Positions 1-9,196 of a DNA stretch of 64,000 nt are shown here, piece by piece. Origin of the DNA: Janthinobacterium sp. BJB426 (lineage in GTDB: Bacteria; Pseudomonadota; Gammaproteobacteria; Burkholderiales; Burkholderiaceae_D); assembly GCF_002735705.1 (NCBI RefSeq), contig NZ_PDZL01000003.1, positions 310,001-374,000 of the forward strand, in the 5' to 3' direction. Within the stretch, counting starts at the first letter, position 1. The number at the start of each line of letters is the position of its first letter. A program made the translations under genes and the position numbers. The notes beneath the pieces were generated by a model. It saw only the letters and a program-made list of their open reading frames with translations, made no database searches and was not told the origin of the DNA.

Positions 1-82
1 GCCATGTTACTGGCCGGCTTGGGCATAGTCGGTTTCGCTGGCCGACGCAGGCTTAAGTCGGCTTGATGGTGACGGCCAAAAC

Positions 83-571
83 TTAATTCTTGGCCGCTTT
101 AGCTGGCTTTTCGGCGGAGGCAGCAGCAACAGTGGCAGTAGCCGCAGCGCTCTTGGCGGCCTGAAGACTCACGGCTTCGTCGCGCAGGCGCTGGGCTTCG
201 GCTTCGTTCGCTGCAGCCTGCTCCGCGTTGCAGGTCGCGGCAAGCTCATTTTCATGCGCCTGCTTGGCAACGCGCTCTTTCTCGGCTGCTAGCTCTCGTT
301 CACGTTGCTGCAGGTCATCGTGCGCGGCCAGCAGATCAGCACGGGCAGCCGTTAACTCGGCTGCGGTCGGCATGCGCTCTCCCGCGCCCTGATCAGTGTA
401 TTCAGCCTTAATCGTGACTTCCTGCATGTCTTCAGCGGCATTGGCGCGGCCAACAGCCATGTTTGCATCGATGATTTTGAGGCCAGCCTGGCGTGCGAGC
501 GCCTTGACGTCCTCGTTGTACTGAAACATCGGTCCTGCCAAATACCAGATGTTTGCCGGCACTTTTTCCAT
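83..571 (-). CDS. small phage protein with C-terminal coiled coil
   Basis: This protein of about 162 residues begins MEKVPANIWYLAGP. The reading frame continues upstream into capsid-gene remnants, but I place the start at the ATG at 571 because a terminator-like hairpin (604-628) lies between the two parts. Residues 1-60 look globular. From about residue 75 to the end the protein is Ala/Glu/Arg/Gln-rich and probably forms a long coiled coil, ending in an Ala/Lys-rich tail. I do not recognise a family. Its position directly after a capsid gene suggests a virion or head-associated protein. It has no internal stop, unlike its neighbours, so it may be the only intact gene of the phage scar. The Shine-Dalgarno sequence is weak. 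Function is unknown. Confidence 0.5.
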   Translation of the reverse strand: MEKVPANIWYLAGPMFQYNEDVKALARQAGLKIIDANMAVGRANAAEDMQEVTIKAEYTDQGAGERMPTAAELTAARADLLAAHDDLQQRERELAAEKERVAKQAHENELAATCNAEQAAANEAEAQRLRDEAVSLQAAKSAAATATVAAASAEKPAKAAKN

Positions 572-603
572 TTGGAACTCAGTTCTTTTTCTTGATGGAA
601 GAA

Positions 604-628
604 GCCGCGCCCCGTGTAAAGGCGCGGC
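604..628 (-). terminator. hairpin after the capsid remnant
   Basis: Eight-base GC-only arms (GCCGCGCC, 604-611, and GGCGCGGC, 621-628) enclose a 9-base loop. On the minus strand the hairpin follows the capsid remnant and is followed by a weak, pyrimidine-rich stretch. It probably ended capsid transcription in the original phage. It also marks the boundary between two genes that now share one open frame. Confidence 0.5.
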
Positions 629-895
629 GGTGGCTAACTTGGTCGCGTCGCCGATGGTGATCACGCCAGCCGTATGCTTGTCGCTGGTGGCCACCTGGTC
701 CCAGTTGGCGCCGGTGCCCAGCGCAGCATCGGATGGCGATTTGCCGCCTGAAGCTTCGTCCCAGGTGTAGCCCTTCAAGCCCAGGCCGAAGGTTTAGTCG
801 ACCTGCATCGTCGTTTCGATGCAATCTTTGCCGTTGATCGTGTTGAGGTTGCTGATGATGTCGGAACCATCGGTACCGACACCTGCGCCGAAATG
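629..895 (-). pseudogene. phage major capsid protein, C-terminal remnant
   Basis: The minus strand reads ...GAGVGTDGSDIISNLNTING, then KDCIETTMQVD, a TAA stop (796-798), and continues in the same frame with TFGLGLKGYTWDEASGG and further. This looks like the C-terminal part of a tailed-phage major capsid protein in which a Tyr codon has probably become TAA. Homology appears to stop at about 895, where integrase-like sequence on the other strand takes over, so the 5' part of the gene is missing. Both the internal stop and the missing 5' end argue for a dead gene. The exact capsid family cannot be settled without a profile search. Confidence 0.6.
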
Positions 896-929
896 CGCGC
901 GCTATGCAGCTCCTGCGGCGGCACAGGTG

Positions 930-1405
930 AGCAAGTGAGGAAGATCTCCGCCTTCTGCACGCCGATCGCGCAGGCTGCGATATGGGCGGCGCTACTGACC
1001 GGTGCGCGCCGCGGAGAACTGTTCCAGATTCAGCGTGAGCATATTGGGAAGGATTCGACCACCTTCCCTGCCAGCAATACTAAAACACTTCGTATGCGCG
1101 TGGTGCCGATCATTCCGGCGTTGGCGGCCATGGCTGAAGTATTTTCCATTGAATATGACTTTGTACGGTGTGCGAGTCGTCGTGGCGCCGCGCGCGCGTG
1201 AAGGCAGGCATACCTCACGTGAATTTCCACGACCTGCGCCATTCTTGCGCAAGCATCATGCTGGGCCTGGGCGTGAACCTGTACACCATCAGCAAAATTC
1301 TCGGTCATGCCAATGTGCAAACAACCCAGCGTTACGCACACTTGCAGTGTGGATGCTCAGCGCCTGGCGCTGGATAAGCTATCGGCGCTGGTGGTGGCGA
1401 AGTAA
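930..1405 (+). pseudogene. tyrosine integrase, C-terminal catalytic domain, frameshifted
   Basis: Three plus-strand frames must be joined to read one integrase. The first carries AAIWAALLTGARRGELF (the first catalytic Arg) and NTKTLRMRVVPI. The second carries PWLKYFPLNMTLYGV. The third carries VKAGIPHVNFHDLRHSCAS (His-x-x-Arg) and ILGHANVQTTQRYAH (second His and Tyr nucleophile). A further shift near 1346 is needed to reach the natural end SVDAQRLALDKLSALVVAK and the stop at 1403-1405. All catalytic residues can still be seen, but at least three frameshifts and a missing N-terminal half make it inactive. It ends about 75 bases from the 3' end of a tRNA-Val, the usual position of an integrase next to its attachment site. 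Confidence 0.85.
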
Positions 1406-1417
1406 ATTACACCCAAT

Positions 1418-1448
1418 AAAAAAGCCGACTACATAAATGTGTCGGCTT
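1418..1448 (-). terminator. terminator of tRNA-Val
   Basis: Perfect eight-base arms AAGCCGAC and GTCGGCTT. On the minus strand the hairpin is followed by a run of six T. It lies just downstream of the tRNA-Val 3' end and probably ends that transcript. It may also stop the integrase remnant from the other side. Confidence 0.75.
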
Positions 1449-1480
1449 TAATATAAGTACTTGATTGTATTGCGAATTCT

Positions 1481-1555
1481 TGGTGGGAAGTGCAAGTTTC
1501 GAACTTGCGACCCCTGCAGTGTGAATGCAGTGCTCTACCCCTGAGCTAACCTCCC
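1481..1555 (-). tRNA. tRNA-Val (anticodon CAC)
   Basis: The minus strand folds as a complete 75-nt cloverleaf with encoded CCA. The acceptor arm pairs GGGAGGT with ACTTCCC. The D arm contains TAGCTCAGGGG, the anticodon stem is CTGCA/TGCAG with loop TTCACAC (anticodon CAC), and the T arm contains GTTCGAA. It reads GUG valine codons. It lies 81 bases downstream of dnaQ on the same strand. Its 3' end faces the integrase remnant, which marks it as the probable phage attachment site. Confidence 0.95.
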
Positions 1556-1636
1556 GAAGCGAGGCGAATTATCGCATAGGTGTTGCGGCATCTGCAAGGG
1601 CTGGCGAGAGGAAATTTACCATACCCGCGCTTTTTC

Positions 1637-2353
1637 TCAGGCGGCCGCTGGCGGGGCCATGACGGCGGTCCAGATGCACTGGCCTTTGGCGGCCTTGTCG
1701 AGGCCGGCGATGGTGGCTTCGTGGGCGGCGAGTTCGTCGGCCGTGGCGCTCTGGAAGATGACTTCGGCCAGCGGCACGATTTCCAGGGCGGCGCCATCGG
1801 CGGCCACTTCCACTTCCTCTTCCATGCTCAGGCTGTTTTGCCCGCGCGTCATGGCCAGGTAGACGTCGGCCAGCAATTCCGAGTCAAGCAACGCGCCGTG
1901 CAGCTTGCGGTGGGCGTTCGAGACACCATAGCGGTCGCACAGGGCGTCCAGCGAGTTGCGCTTGCCCGGATGCATTTCCTTCGCCTGCACCAGGGTGTCG
2001 ATCACGCCAACCACTTGCTCATGCACGGGCGGCAGGTTCAGGCGCTTGAATTCCGCGTTCAGGAAGCCAATATCGAACGGGGCGTTGTGGATGATCAGTT
2101 CGGCGTCAGCGATGTAGGCACGAAACTCCTCGGCGATTTCCGCGAATTTCGGCTTGTCGCTGAGGAATTCCGTCGTCAATCCGTGGACGGCCAATGCGCC
2201 CTCTTCCGAGTCGCGCTCGGGATTGATGTAATGGTGGAAATTATTCCCCGTCAACATGCGGTTGTTCAGTTCGACCGCGCCGATCTCCAGGATGCGGTCG
2301 CCCGTGCGCGGGTTCAGGCCGGTGGTTTCAGTATCGAGAACAATTTGACGCAT
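1637..2353 (-). CDS. dnaQ: DNA polymerase III epsilon subunit, 3'-5' proofreading exonuclease
   Basis: This 238-residue protein is the proofreading exonuclease of the replicative polymerase core. It shows the DEDDh motifs: Exo I DTETTG near the N-terminus, Exo II HNAPFDIGFLNAE near residue 100, and Exo III HGALLDSELL near residue 155, preceded by the typical HRKL. The region after about residue 185 is the flexible linker and alpha-subunit-binding tail. Length matches the family. It lies downstream of rnhA on the same strand, and the order methyltransferase-rnhA-dnaQ-tRNA, with gloB divergent, is the same as in Escherichia coli, where the tRNA is aspV. The ATG start at 2353 is the only good one. 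Confidence 0.95.
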   Translation of the reverse strand: MRQIVLDTETTGLNPRTGDRILEIGAVELNNRMLTGNNFHHYINPERDSEEGALAVHGLTTEFLSDKPKFAEIAEEFRAYIADAELIIHNAPFDIGFLNAEFKRLNLPPVHEQVVGVIDTLVQAKEMHPGKRNSLDALCDRYGVSNAHRKLHGALLDSELLADVYLAMTRGQNSLSMEEEVEVAADGAALEIVPLAEVIFQSATADELAAHEATIAGLDKAAKGQCIWTAVMAPPAAA

Positions 2354-2440
2354 GGCGGATTCATTCGTAAAAGCAAAAAGCGAAGGGCACAGTATAGCAA
2401 ACCTGTGCCCTGCGATTACAACTAGCGACCTTGGGTGTTC

Positions 2441-2890
2441 TTACGCGCGCACGGTTTCCACGCCCAGGTTGGCCAGCTGATCGGCCCGCTCGTTGCCCGG
2501 ATGGCCATTGTGGCCGCGCACCCAGCGCCATTCCACTTCATGGACGGCCTGGGCCGCATCGAGGGCTTGCCACAGGTCGACGTTTTTCACGGGCGCCTTG
2601 GCCGCCGTTTTCCAGCCGCGCGCCTTCCAGCCGTGGATCCATTCGCTGATGCCCTTTTGCACGTACTGGCTATCGGTATACAGCACCACCTGGCAGGGAC
2701 GTTTGAGCGCCGTCAAGGCTTCGATCACGGCCTTCAATTCCATGCGGTTATTCGTCGTATTGAGTTCCCCGCCGTAAATTTCTTTCTTGGCGCCATCGGC
2801 CACCATCAGCGCGCCCCAGCCGCCCGTGCCGGGATTGCCCTTGCATGCGCCATCGGCGTAAATCTCTACCTTATCTTCAAACTTAGCCAT
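2441..2890 (-). CDS. rnhA: ribonuclease HI
   Basis: This 149-residue cytoplasmic enzyme cuts RNA in RNA-DNA hybrids. The catalytic carboxylates lie in [11 protein letters not shown], in NNRMELKAV, in YTDSQYV and in the C-terminal [15 protein letters not shown]. The lysine-rich handle region ([20 protein letters not shown]) that grips substrate is present. The start codon overlaps the end of the upstream methyltransferase gene by 8 bases, which suggests translational coupling. dnaQ follows on the same strand after 87 bases. Confidence 0.96.
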   Translation of the reverse strand: MAKFEDKVEIYADGACKGNPGTGGWGALMVADGAKKEIYGGELNTTNNRMELKAVIEALTALKRPCQVVLYTDSQYVQKGISEWIHGWKARGWKTAAKAPVKNVDLWQALDAAQAVHEVEWRWVRGHNGHPGNERADQLANLGVETVRA

Positions 2891-3659
2891 CTTGCTGTTC
2901 CCGCCTTTTATTCGTAACCGGTGCGCCTGCGGGCGCCGTCGCCGGTTTCTTGGTCCACGCCGGACCGATCAAACGCATCCCTTTGACGCGCTTGATCGCC
3001 TGCACTATATACACTGCGCCCAGATATGGCCACCAGCGCGCACCGGCCTTGTCCATGAAGGCGTTGCGGCGCAGCCATTTTTCTGTCCTGCAGGCAGGTG
3101 CGTAGCAGCCGAAGTAGCTTTGGCTGACGCCCATGTTGAGCAATTTTAACCAGTCTTTCATGCGCGGCATAGAGATCAGCTCGCCTGCCTGCGGCAGGTA
3201 ATGGCGTCCCGTGACCCGTCCCAGCCCCTGGCGCATGCCCCACAGGCTGGCCGGATTGAAGCCGCAGACGATCACGCGCCCTTCCGGGATCAGCACGCGC
3301 TCGACCTCGCGCAAGACCTGGTGCGGCTCGGCGGCAAATTCGAGTACGTGCGGCAAGACCACCAGGTCCAGGCTTTGCGAGTCGAACGGCAACTCGTCGA
3401 AGGCCGACACGAGGGTCAAACGGCTCTCTTGTGACGGACGCGACGGCAGGCGCGCATCGAGCAACCATTTGTTCGGCATGCGGTTGGCCGCCAGCGCATC
3501 GAGCTGGGGCAAGCCGATCTGCACGGCATTAAAACCGAAGATATCGACCGTCAGACTGTCGAGGCATTGCTGCTCCCAGGCACGCACATACAGACCGGCC
3601 GGCGTCTGCAGCCAGCCGTCAAGCGCTATAATGGATTTTTCGGATGCCACACTGTCCAT
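2883..3659 (-). CDS. YafS-like class I SAM-dependent methyltransferase
   Basis: This 258-residue protein resembles E. coli YafS, which sits at the same place between gloB and rnhA. The acidic stretch [22 protein letters not shown] and the following [21 protein letters not shown] are the post-motif I to post-motif III part of the Methyltransf_11 fold. The usual glycine-rich motif I (GxGxG) is not obvious; at its place is [19 protein letters not shown], which is normal for this subgroup. The substrate is unknown. The gene starts only 19 bases from the divergent gloB start, so each promoter must lie inside or beside the other gene. Confidence 0.8.
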   Translation of the reverse strand: MDSVASEKSIIALDGWLQTPAGLYVRAWEQQCLDSLTVDIFGFNAVQIGLPQLDALAANRMPNKWLLDARLPSRPSQESRLTLVSAFDELPFDSQSLDLVVLPHVLEFAAEPHQVLREVERVLIPEGRVIVCGFNPASLWGMRQGLGRVTGRHYLPQAGELISMPRMKDWLKLLNMGVSQSYFGCYAPACRTEKWLRRNAFMDKAGARWWPYLGAVYIVQAIKRVKGMRLIGPAWTKKPATAPAGAPVTNKRREQQDG

Positions 3660-3678
3660 TCAGTTTTCTCTTTTGCTC

Positions 3679-4488
3679 ATGACACAATCCCCTGAACACG
3701 CTTTATCGGTACTTGCCGTGCCCGCCTTTGCCGACAATTACCTGTGGCTGATCCATGACGGCCGCCATGCCGCCGTGGTCGACCCCGGCGACGCGACGGC
3801 CATCCTCGATGCGCTGCAAGCCCATCAATTGACCTTGTCCGCCATTTTACTCACGCATCACCACGCCGACCACACGGGTGGCGTGCCTGAATTGTTGCAG
3901 CATTTCGCCATCCCCGTCTTCGGCCCGCGCAATGAGGCTATCACAGCCATCACGGAACCGCTTGCCGAAGGCGATGTCGCCCATGTGCCCGAGCTCGGCT
4001 TGCAGCTGACCGTCATCGACGTGCCCGGCCACACGAAGGGGCATATTGCCTATGTGCGCCAGCGCGACGAACGCAGCGGCGCACCATGGCTGTTTTCCGG
4101 CGACACCCTGTTTGCGGGCGGCTGCGGCCGCCTGTTCGAAGGCACGCCGGGCCAGATGGCCGATTCCTTGGGCAAGCTGGCCGCCCTGCCCGACGATACC
4201 GAGGTATTTTGCGCGCATGAGTACACCTTGTCCAATCTGCGCTTCGCCAACGCTGTCGAGCCGGGCAATGTGGCCTTGCAGGAACGCATCGCCATCGACA
4301 CGGAAAAGCGCCAGCAGGGTTTATCGACCGTGCCGTCGACCATTGCCCTGGAAAAAGCCACGAATCCTTTCCTGCGCTATCGCGAACCGGCGATCTTGAG
4401 CAGCCTGAAGGTGGAAGGCAAGCTGGCGGCAGACGCCTCGCCCGTGGAAGCGTTTGCAGCCTTGCGAATGTGGAAGAATAATTTTTAA
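3679..4488 (+). CDS. gloB: hydroxyacylglutathione hydrolase (glyoxalase II)
   Basis: This 269-residue metallo-beta-lactamase-fold enzyme hydrolyses S-lactoylglutathione to lactate and glutathione, the second step of methylglyoxal detoxification. The dinuclear metal site is visible: [41 protein letters not shown] and [14 protein letters not shown]. The C-terminal region with FLRYREP is the typical GloB substrate-binding domain. The start ATG at 3679 puts [17 protein letters not shown] at the N-terminus, as usual. It is divergent from the methyltransferase and ends in a strong bidirectional terminator. Confidence 0.95.
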   Translation: MTQSPEHALSVLAVPAFADNYLWLIHDGRHAAVVDPGDATAILDALQAHQLTLSAILLTHHHADHTGGVPELLQHFAIPVFGPRNEAITAITEPLAEGDVAHVPELGLQLTVIDVPGHTKGHIAYVRQRDERSGAPWLFSGDTLFAGGCGRLFEGTPGQMADSLGKLAALPDDTEVFCAHEYTLSNLRFANAVEPGNVALQERIAIDTEKRQQGLSTVPSTIALEKATNPFLRYREPAILSSLKVEGKLAADASPVEAFAALRMWKNNF

Positions 4489-4505
4489 GCAAACTCTTCC
4501 ACAAT

Positions 4506-4547
4506 AAAAAATCCCGGCAGATGCTTAAGGCATCGCCGGGATTTTTT
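4506..4547. terminator. bidirectional terminator between gloB and aceB
   Basis: The arms ATCCCGGC (4511-4518) and GCCGGGAT (4535-4542) enclose an inner stem GATGC/GCATC. The hairpin is flanked by A6 on the left and T6 on the right, so it can end both convergent genes. Confidence 0.9.
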
Positions 4548-4567
4548 ATGCTGCTATTTGATCAGGA

Positions 4568-6166
4568 TCAGATTTCTTCGTACAGCGGCAAGGTCAGGAA
4601 TTCGGCGAACGATTCCGACGTCGACATTTCCTCGAAAATCTGGCCGGCACGCACATAGGTCGGGCCGTTGCCGCCTGGCGCATCGCGCTGCACCTTGGCC
4701 AGCTCTTCCGGAATCATGGCGCGCACCATCTCGGCCGTTACCTTGCGGCCATCTTCCAGCACGCCCTTGCTGGAACGAATCCACTGCCACACTTGCGAGC
4801 GGCTGATCTCGGCCGTGGCCGCATCTTCCATCAGGTTGTGGATGGGCACGCAACCGTTGCCAGCCAGCCAGCTGCCCAGGTAGTGGATGCCCACGTTGAT
4901 GTTGTAGCGCAAGCCCGCTTCCGTAATCGGCGCTTCCGGCTGGAAGTTCAGCAGATCCGACGCTTTCACGTCGATGTCGGGACGCTGCTTCTCGATCTGG
5001 TTCGGCTTGTCGCCCAGCACTTTGGTGAATTCGCCCATAGCCAGTTCCACCAGGCCCGGATGGGCAACCCAGCCGCCGTCGTAGCCGTCGGTGGCATCGC
5101 GCGCCTTGTCGTTGCGCACGCCGCCCATGGCGATGTCGTTCTTTTCCGGATCGTTCTTGATCGGGATCAAGGCTGCCATGCCGCCAATGGCTGGTGCACC
5201 CCGCTTGTGGCAGGTTTTCAGCAGCAGCAAGGCGTAGGCGCGCATGAAGGGTGCCGTCATCGTGACTTTGGCGCGGTCGGCCAGGCAGAAATCCTTGTCC
5301 AGCTTGAATTTCTTGATACACGAAAAGATGTAATCCCAGCGGCCCGCGTTCAGGCCCGAGCTGTGCTCTTTCAGTTCGTACAGGATTTCATCCATCTCGA
5401 AGGCCGCCAAAATGGTTTCGATCAGCACGGTCGCCTTGATCGTACCTTGTGGCAAGCCCAATTCGTTTTGCGTCATGACGAAAATATCGTTCCACAGGCG
5501 CGCTTCCAGGTGCGATTCCATCTTCGGCAGGTAGAAGTACGGGCCGGCGCCGCGCGCCAGTTGTTCCTTGGCGTTATGGAACATGAACAGGGCGAAGTCG
5601 AAGATGCCGCCGGAAATGCGCTTGCCATCGACCAGCACATGCTTTTCATCAAGGTGCCAGCCGCGCGGGCGCACGACGAGTGTCGCGATCTTGTCGTTCA
5701 GCTTGTAGGACTTGCCATTTTGCTCCAGCGAAATCGTCTTGCGCACGGCATCGAACATATTGATCTGGCCCGTCAGCTGGTTATCCCAGTTCGGCGTGTT
5801 CGAATCCTCGAAGTCCGTCATGTAGCTGTCCGCGCCGGAATTGAAGGCGTTGATGACCATCTTGCGTTCGACGGGACCCGTGATTTCCACGCGGCGGCAT
5901 TCCAGCGCCTTCGGGATCGGCGCGATCTTCCAGTCGCCGTCGCGGATATGCGCGGTTTCAGGCAGGAAATCAGGACGCTCGCCCGCGTCGAGGCGCTTGG
6001 CCCGTTCCACGCGCACGGCCAGCAACTGCTGGCGGCGCGGTTCGAATGCACGCGTCAGCTTGGCCACCAGGGCCAGTGCGGCCGGGGTCAGGATCTGTTC
6101 GTAGCCGGGCTGGATTTCCCCCGTGATTTGCATGCCTTCTGGAAGTGCGATCGTGTTCTGCGTCAT
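4568..6166 (-). CDS. aceB: malate synthase A
   Basis: This 532-residue enzyme condenses glyoxylate with acetyl-CoA to malate, the second step of the glyoxylate shunt. The sequence has the family motif [12 protein letters not shown], the central [15 protein letters not shown] and the C-terminal [20 protein letters not shown]. Length fits the A isoform (about 530 residues) and not the G isoform (about 720). A GGAG ribosome site lies 7 bases before the ATG. A LysR regulator is divergent, with an inverted repeat in the shared gap, so acetate- or fatty-acid-linked control is plausible. No isocitrate lyase gene is in the window. Confidence 0.94.
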   Translation of the reverse strand: MTQNTIALPEGMQITGEIQPGYEQILTPAALALVAKLTRAFEPRRQQLLAVRVERAKRLDAGERPDFLPETAHIRDGDWKIAPIPKALECRRVEITGPVERKMVINAFNSGADSYMTDFEDSNTPNWDNQLTGQINMFDAVRKTISLEQNGKSYKLNDKIATLVVRPRGWHLDEKHVLVDGKRISGGIFDFALFMFHNAKEQLARGAGPYFYLPKMESHLEARLWNDIFVMTQNELGLPQGTIKATVLIETILAAFEMDEILYELKEHSSGLNAGRWDYIFSCIKKFKLDKDFCLADRAKVTMTAPFMRAYALLLLKTCHKRGAPAIGGMAALIPIKNDPEKNDIAMGGVRNDKARDATDGYDGGWVAHPGLVELAMGEFTKVLGDKPNQIEKQRPDIDVKASDLLNFQPEAPITEAGLRYNINVGIHYLGSWLAGNGCVPIHNLMEDAATAEISRSQVWQWIRSSKGVLEDGRKVTAEMVRAMIPEELAKVQRDAPGGNGPTYVRAGQIFEEMSTSESFAEFLTLPLYEEI

Positions 6167-6290
6167 GAAGTTCTCCGGTTTTTAATAAATATAAGCAAAG
6201 GTAATCTGGTGATCCAAGTATAAGCCGAACGACTGCGCTGGCAAGCTGGGCAGAGGCGCAAAAACACTCTGCCTGGCGGCGCGTTTGTTC

Positions 6291-6307
6291 TATAGTATTG
6301 CACTATA
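6291..6307. promoter_or_regulatory. inverted repeat, candidate LysR-type operator
   Basis: TATAGT-ATTGC-ACTATA is a perfect 6+6 inverted repeat containing T-N11-A spacing, the pattern of LysR-type binding sites. It lies in the 216-base gap between aceB and the divergent LysR gene, about 75 bases before the latter's start. That it is the operator is inference. Confidence 0.5.
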
Positions 6308-6382
6308 AGGCATGGAAACGAGATTAAAAATCACTTCATCTATGCGTTTTTATCACAAGTGACGGCATCGCGGGAGCACGAC

Positions 6383-7294
6383 ATGGGACAGTTCAGACAA
6401 ATATCGACCTTCGTGGAAGTGGTGGCCAAGGGCAGCCTGTCGGCGGCCGCCCGCGCGGAAGGCATCGCCCCGGCCATGATAGGGCGGCGCCTCGATGCAC
6501 TGGAGCAGCGCCTCGGCGTCAAATTGCTGCAGCGTACGACGCGCAAGCTGGCGCTGACGAATGAAGGCGCCGCCTTCCTGGAAGATTGCCAGCGCATCCT
6601 CGGCGAGTTGGAAGAAGCTGAAGCGGCCGTGGCCGTGCGCAGCGTCAAAGCCAGCGGCCATTTGCTCATTTCCGCGCCGGCAGGCTTCGGCCGCCAGCAC
6701 GTGGCGCCATTAATCCCCTCCTTTGTCGCCGAGCACCGCGACGTGACGGTGTCGCTGAACCTGAACGACCGCCTCGTCGACCTGATCGGCGAAGGCATCG
6801 ACGTGGCTATCCGCATCGCCAGCCTGTCCGATTCCTCGCTCGTGAGCACCAAACTGGCGGACAACCAGCGCGTGCTCGTCGGTTCACCCACCTATCTGAA
6901 ACGGGCGGGCACGCCGCGCATCCCGGCCGACCTGGCCAAGCACAATTGCCTGGCGATCAGCAGCGAAGGCAGCCAGCGGGGCTGGACCTTCCGCGAAAAC
7001 GGCAAGAATGTGATTCTAAAGGTGGCCGGCAATATGGTCTGCAACGATGGCGAAGTGCTGCATGACTGGGCACTGGCCGGCAAGGGACTGGCGTGGCGCT
7101 CGATGTGGGAAGTGGGCGCCGAGATCGCCTCGGGCCAGTTGGTGACGGTGCTGGACCAGTTCGCAGCGCCGGGCAATGACATTTATGCCGTGTTCGCCCA
7201 GCGCCGTCACTTGCCGCTGCGCATACGGGCGTTTGTGGATTTCTTGCGCCACAGCTATTCTCAAGCGGATTACTGGCGCGAACGGGCTATCTAA
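6383..7294 (+). CDS. LysR-family transcriptional regulator
   Basis: This 303-residue regulator has the N-terminal winged helix-turn-helix (QISTFVEVVAKGSLSAAAR to LLQRTTRKLALTNEG) and the periplasmic-binding-protein-like effector domain (from about residue 90). The ATG at 6383 is preferred over an upstream one because GGGAG lies 7 bases before it and the protein then starts MGQFRQISTF. It is divergent from malate synthase, so it may control aceB. The effector is unknown. Confidence 0.88.
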   Translation: MGQFRQISTFVEVVAKGSLSAAARAEGIAPAMIGRRLDALEQRLGVKLLQRTTRKLALTNEGAAFLEDCQRILGELEEAEAAVAVRSVKASGHLLISAPAGFGRQHVAPLIPSFVAEHRDVTVSLNLNDRLVDLIGEGIDVAIRIASLSDSSLVSTKLADNQRVLVGSPTYLKRAGTPRIPADLAKHNCLAISSEGSQRGWTFRENGKNVILKVAGNMVCNDGEVLHDWALAGKGLAWRSMWEVGAEIASGQLVTVLDQFAAPGNDIYAVFAQRRHLPLRIRAFVDFLRHSYSQADYWRERAI

Positions 7295-7463
7295 GGACGC
7301 CCTCACTGCCGCTCGCTACGGTCTGACTCGGCGCCGTGACGGTCCAGAACAGGACTCACCCGCGACCTACGCTGCCTCAAGGCGCGCAGAACAAGGGCCA
7401 TGCAAGCTAAAAACCACACGCATAAGGCAGGCAAAACCCATGCTTCACGGAAATTCAGGCGAA

Positions 7464-7490
7464 AAAAAATCCTCGGAGACCGAGGATTTC
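7464..7490 (-). terminator. terminator of the cold-shock gene
   Basis: Perfect nine-base arms AATCCTCGG and CCGAGGATT. On the minus strand the hairpin is followed by a T run of eight, 20-odd bases after the stop codon of the cold-shock gene. The remaining stretch 7295-7460 between the LysR gene and this terminator shows no gene. Confidence 0.9.
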
Positions 7491-7513
7491 TTTATTTCGT
7501 TTGATCCAGCGTA

Positions 7514-7717
7514 TTAGATTGGCTGAATGTTCGAAGCTTGCTTGCCTTTAGGGCCAGCGGTCACTTCAAAAGAAACGCGTTGGTTCTCTTGCAGGGACTT
7601 GAAGCCGTTCGACTGGATAGCCGAGAAGTGAGCGAACAGATCTTCGCCGCCTTCGTCAGGGGTAATAAAGCCGAAACCCTTCGAATCATTGAACCATTTT
7701 ACGATGCCAGTTGCCAT
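7514..7717 (-). CDS. CspA-family cold-shock protein
   Basis: This 67-residue single cold-shock domain protein binds RNA and single-stranded DNA. RNP1 (KGFGFI) and RNP2 (DLFAHFSAI) are intact, as is the N-terminal GIVKWFND. It acts as an RNA chaperone. The 298 bases upstream of its start have no gene and include a small GGGC-GCAA-GCCC hairpin (7742-7755) that would lie in the 5' leader. Long structured leaders are common in this family. Which paralogue it is cannot be said. Confidence 0.93.
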   Translation of the reverse strand: MATGIVKWFNDSKGFGFITPDEGGEDLFAHFSAIQSNGFKSLQENQRVSFEVTAGPKGKQASNIQPI

Positions 7718-8015
7718 TACAATTTCCTATTTCAGTTAAGTTGGGCTTGCGCCCGTTATATCGTTTGAAGCAAGAAAGAAATGACAGACAAACTGCACTA
7801 CTACCTCGAATCCAACGATGCCCAATTATACCAACAAAACTGAGAAAAACCATTCTTTCGCAAAATAAACTTGCGAACACTACTTTAATAGCCAAATCCC
7901 CGTCTTGCGGCGCCCTGTACCAGCGGCATGGAGACACTATATCCTAATCTGCGACGCGGGTGCTTTGCGTTGTATCAAATGAATCATTGCAACCACATTA
8001 CTATGACGCGGTCAT

Positions 8016-8378
8016 TTACGCGGTGAAATGGGTGGCGGCAGCATCGCGTCGCGCCCAATCCAGTAGCGCCACCACCTGCGCCCGCACGGCAGGCCAATCC
8101 GCCACCGCTTGCGCAGGGGTGTTGAGCATGGCGCGCACCAGCTGTTCGATGCACCGGCATTCCTGGCCCAGCGCGGTAAAACCGAAGGTGGCGGCCGAGC
8201 CGGCCACCGCGTGCAGGGCGCGGTGCAGTTCCGTCAACGGCTCCAGACGGGGGCCTTCGCTGTCGCAGCGGCCGCTTGCTTGCGCAATCGTTTGCAACAG
8301 GGCCGGCACGCCGGCCGCATATTTTTCGTTCAGGGCGCGCAAACGCGCGCGGAAATCCGGGTCGATCAAGGTTGCCAT
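8016..8378 (-). CDS. HPt-domain protein
   Basis: This 120-residue protein is a single histidine-phosphotransfer domain. The helix with LHRALHAVAGSAATFGF carries the likely phospho-accepting His (LHAVAGSA), followed by the typical FGFTALGQECRCIEQL. I start it at the ATG at 8378 (MATLIDPDF); the frame is open further upstream, but that part lies opposite upp and does not look coding. No histidine kinase or response regulator is beside it, so its partner must be encoded elsewhere. The stop codon of upp lies 22 bases upstream. Confidence 0.75.
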   Translation of the reverse strand: MATLIDPDFRARLRALNEKYAAGVPALLQTIAQASGRCDSEGPRLEPLTELHRALHAVAGSAATFGFTALGQECRCIEQLVRAMLNTPAQAVADWPAVRAQVVALLDWARRDAAATHFTA

Positions 8379-8400
8379 CGCAATACTCGCCTGACGTGGA

Positions 8401-9051
8401 TTACTTGGTGCCGAAGATACGGTCGCCGGCGTCGCCCAGGCCTGGCACGATGTAGGCGTGGTCATCGAGGTGCGAATCGAGCGAGGCGCAGAACATCTTG
8501 ACGTTCGGATGCGCATTCTGGAACACGGTCACGCCTTCCGGTGCGGCAACCAGGGCCAGGAAGATGATCTGTTCATCCGTCACGCCCCGTTTTTTCAGCA
8601 CATCGACGGCATACACGGCCGAATTGCCGGTCGCTACCATCGGGTCGCACAGGATAAAGGTACGCTCGTTCAGGTCAGGCAGGCGCACCAGGTATTCCAC
8701 GGGCATATGCGTGGCCGGGTCGCGGTACACGCCGATGTGTCCCACGCGTGCCGATGGCACCAGGTTCAGCAAGCCATCGCTCATGCCGATGCCGGCGCGC
8801 AGGATGGGCACGATGGCCAGTTTCTTACCAGCAATGACAGGCGCATCAATGGTGACCAGCGGGGTCTTGATTTCGCGCGTGGTCAGCGGCAGGTCGCGCG
8901 TGATTTCATAGCCCATCAGCAAAGTGATTTCCTTGAGCAGCTCGCGGAAGGTGCGCGTCGACGTGTCGTGCTCGCGCATGTGGCTCAGTTTGTGCTGGAT
9001 CAAAGGGTGATCGGTAATGAACAAATTCGGGAAGCGTGGATCTTGTTTCAT
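8401..9051 (-). CDS. upp: uracil phosphoribosyltransferase
   Basis: This 216-residue cytoplasmic enzyme makes UMP from uracil and PRPP in pyrimidine salvage. The PRPP-binding loop [14 protein letters not shown] and the uracil-binding C-terminal region [17 protein letters not shown] are clear. The start at 9051 gives the usual N-terminus ([21 protein letters not shown]) and the usual length. A much longer open frame upstream overlaps the next gene and is not coding. No gene is seen in the 145-base gap that follows. Confidence 0.95.
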   Translation of the reverse strand: MKQDPRFPNLFITDHPLIQHKLSHMREHDTSTRTFRELLKEITLLMGYEITRDLPLTTREIKTPLVTIDAPVIAGKKLAIVPILRAGIGMSDGLLNLVPSARVGHIGVYRDPATHMPVEYLVRLPDLNERTFILCDPMVATGNSAVYAVDVLKKRGVTDEQIIFLALVAAPEGVTVFQNAHPNVKMFCASLDSHLDDHAYIVPGLGDAGDRIFGTK

Positions 9052-9196
9052 CTTGTTTTTCTTTCTCTGTAGCTGGCGCGGCGGCAAGCCTGGGCCGCAA
9101 GCGCGCTGTGTATCGATAAAATGATGGATTGCAGCATTATCCCAGCCCCCAGCCCGCCTGTGGCCGGAATTTTCGAAATAATCGGATTTATTGAAA

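Noticed and set aside
1-82. Further phage gene running off the left edge
   Set aside because: A minus-strand ATG at 26 gives only a few codons before the edge, too little to support a call.
7295-7460. Further copy of the dispersed repeats after the LysR gene
   Set aside because: Only the phrase CCGCTCGCTACGG is shared; no paired arms could be drawn.
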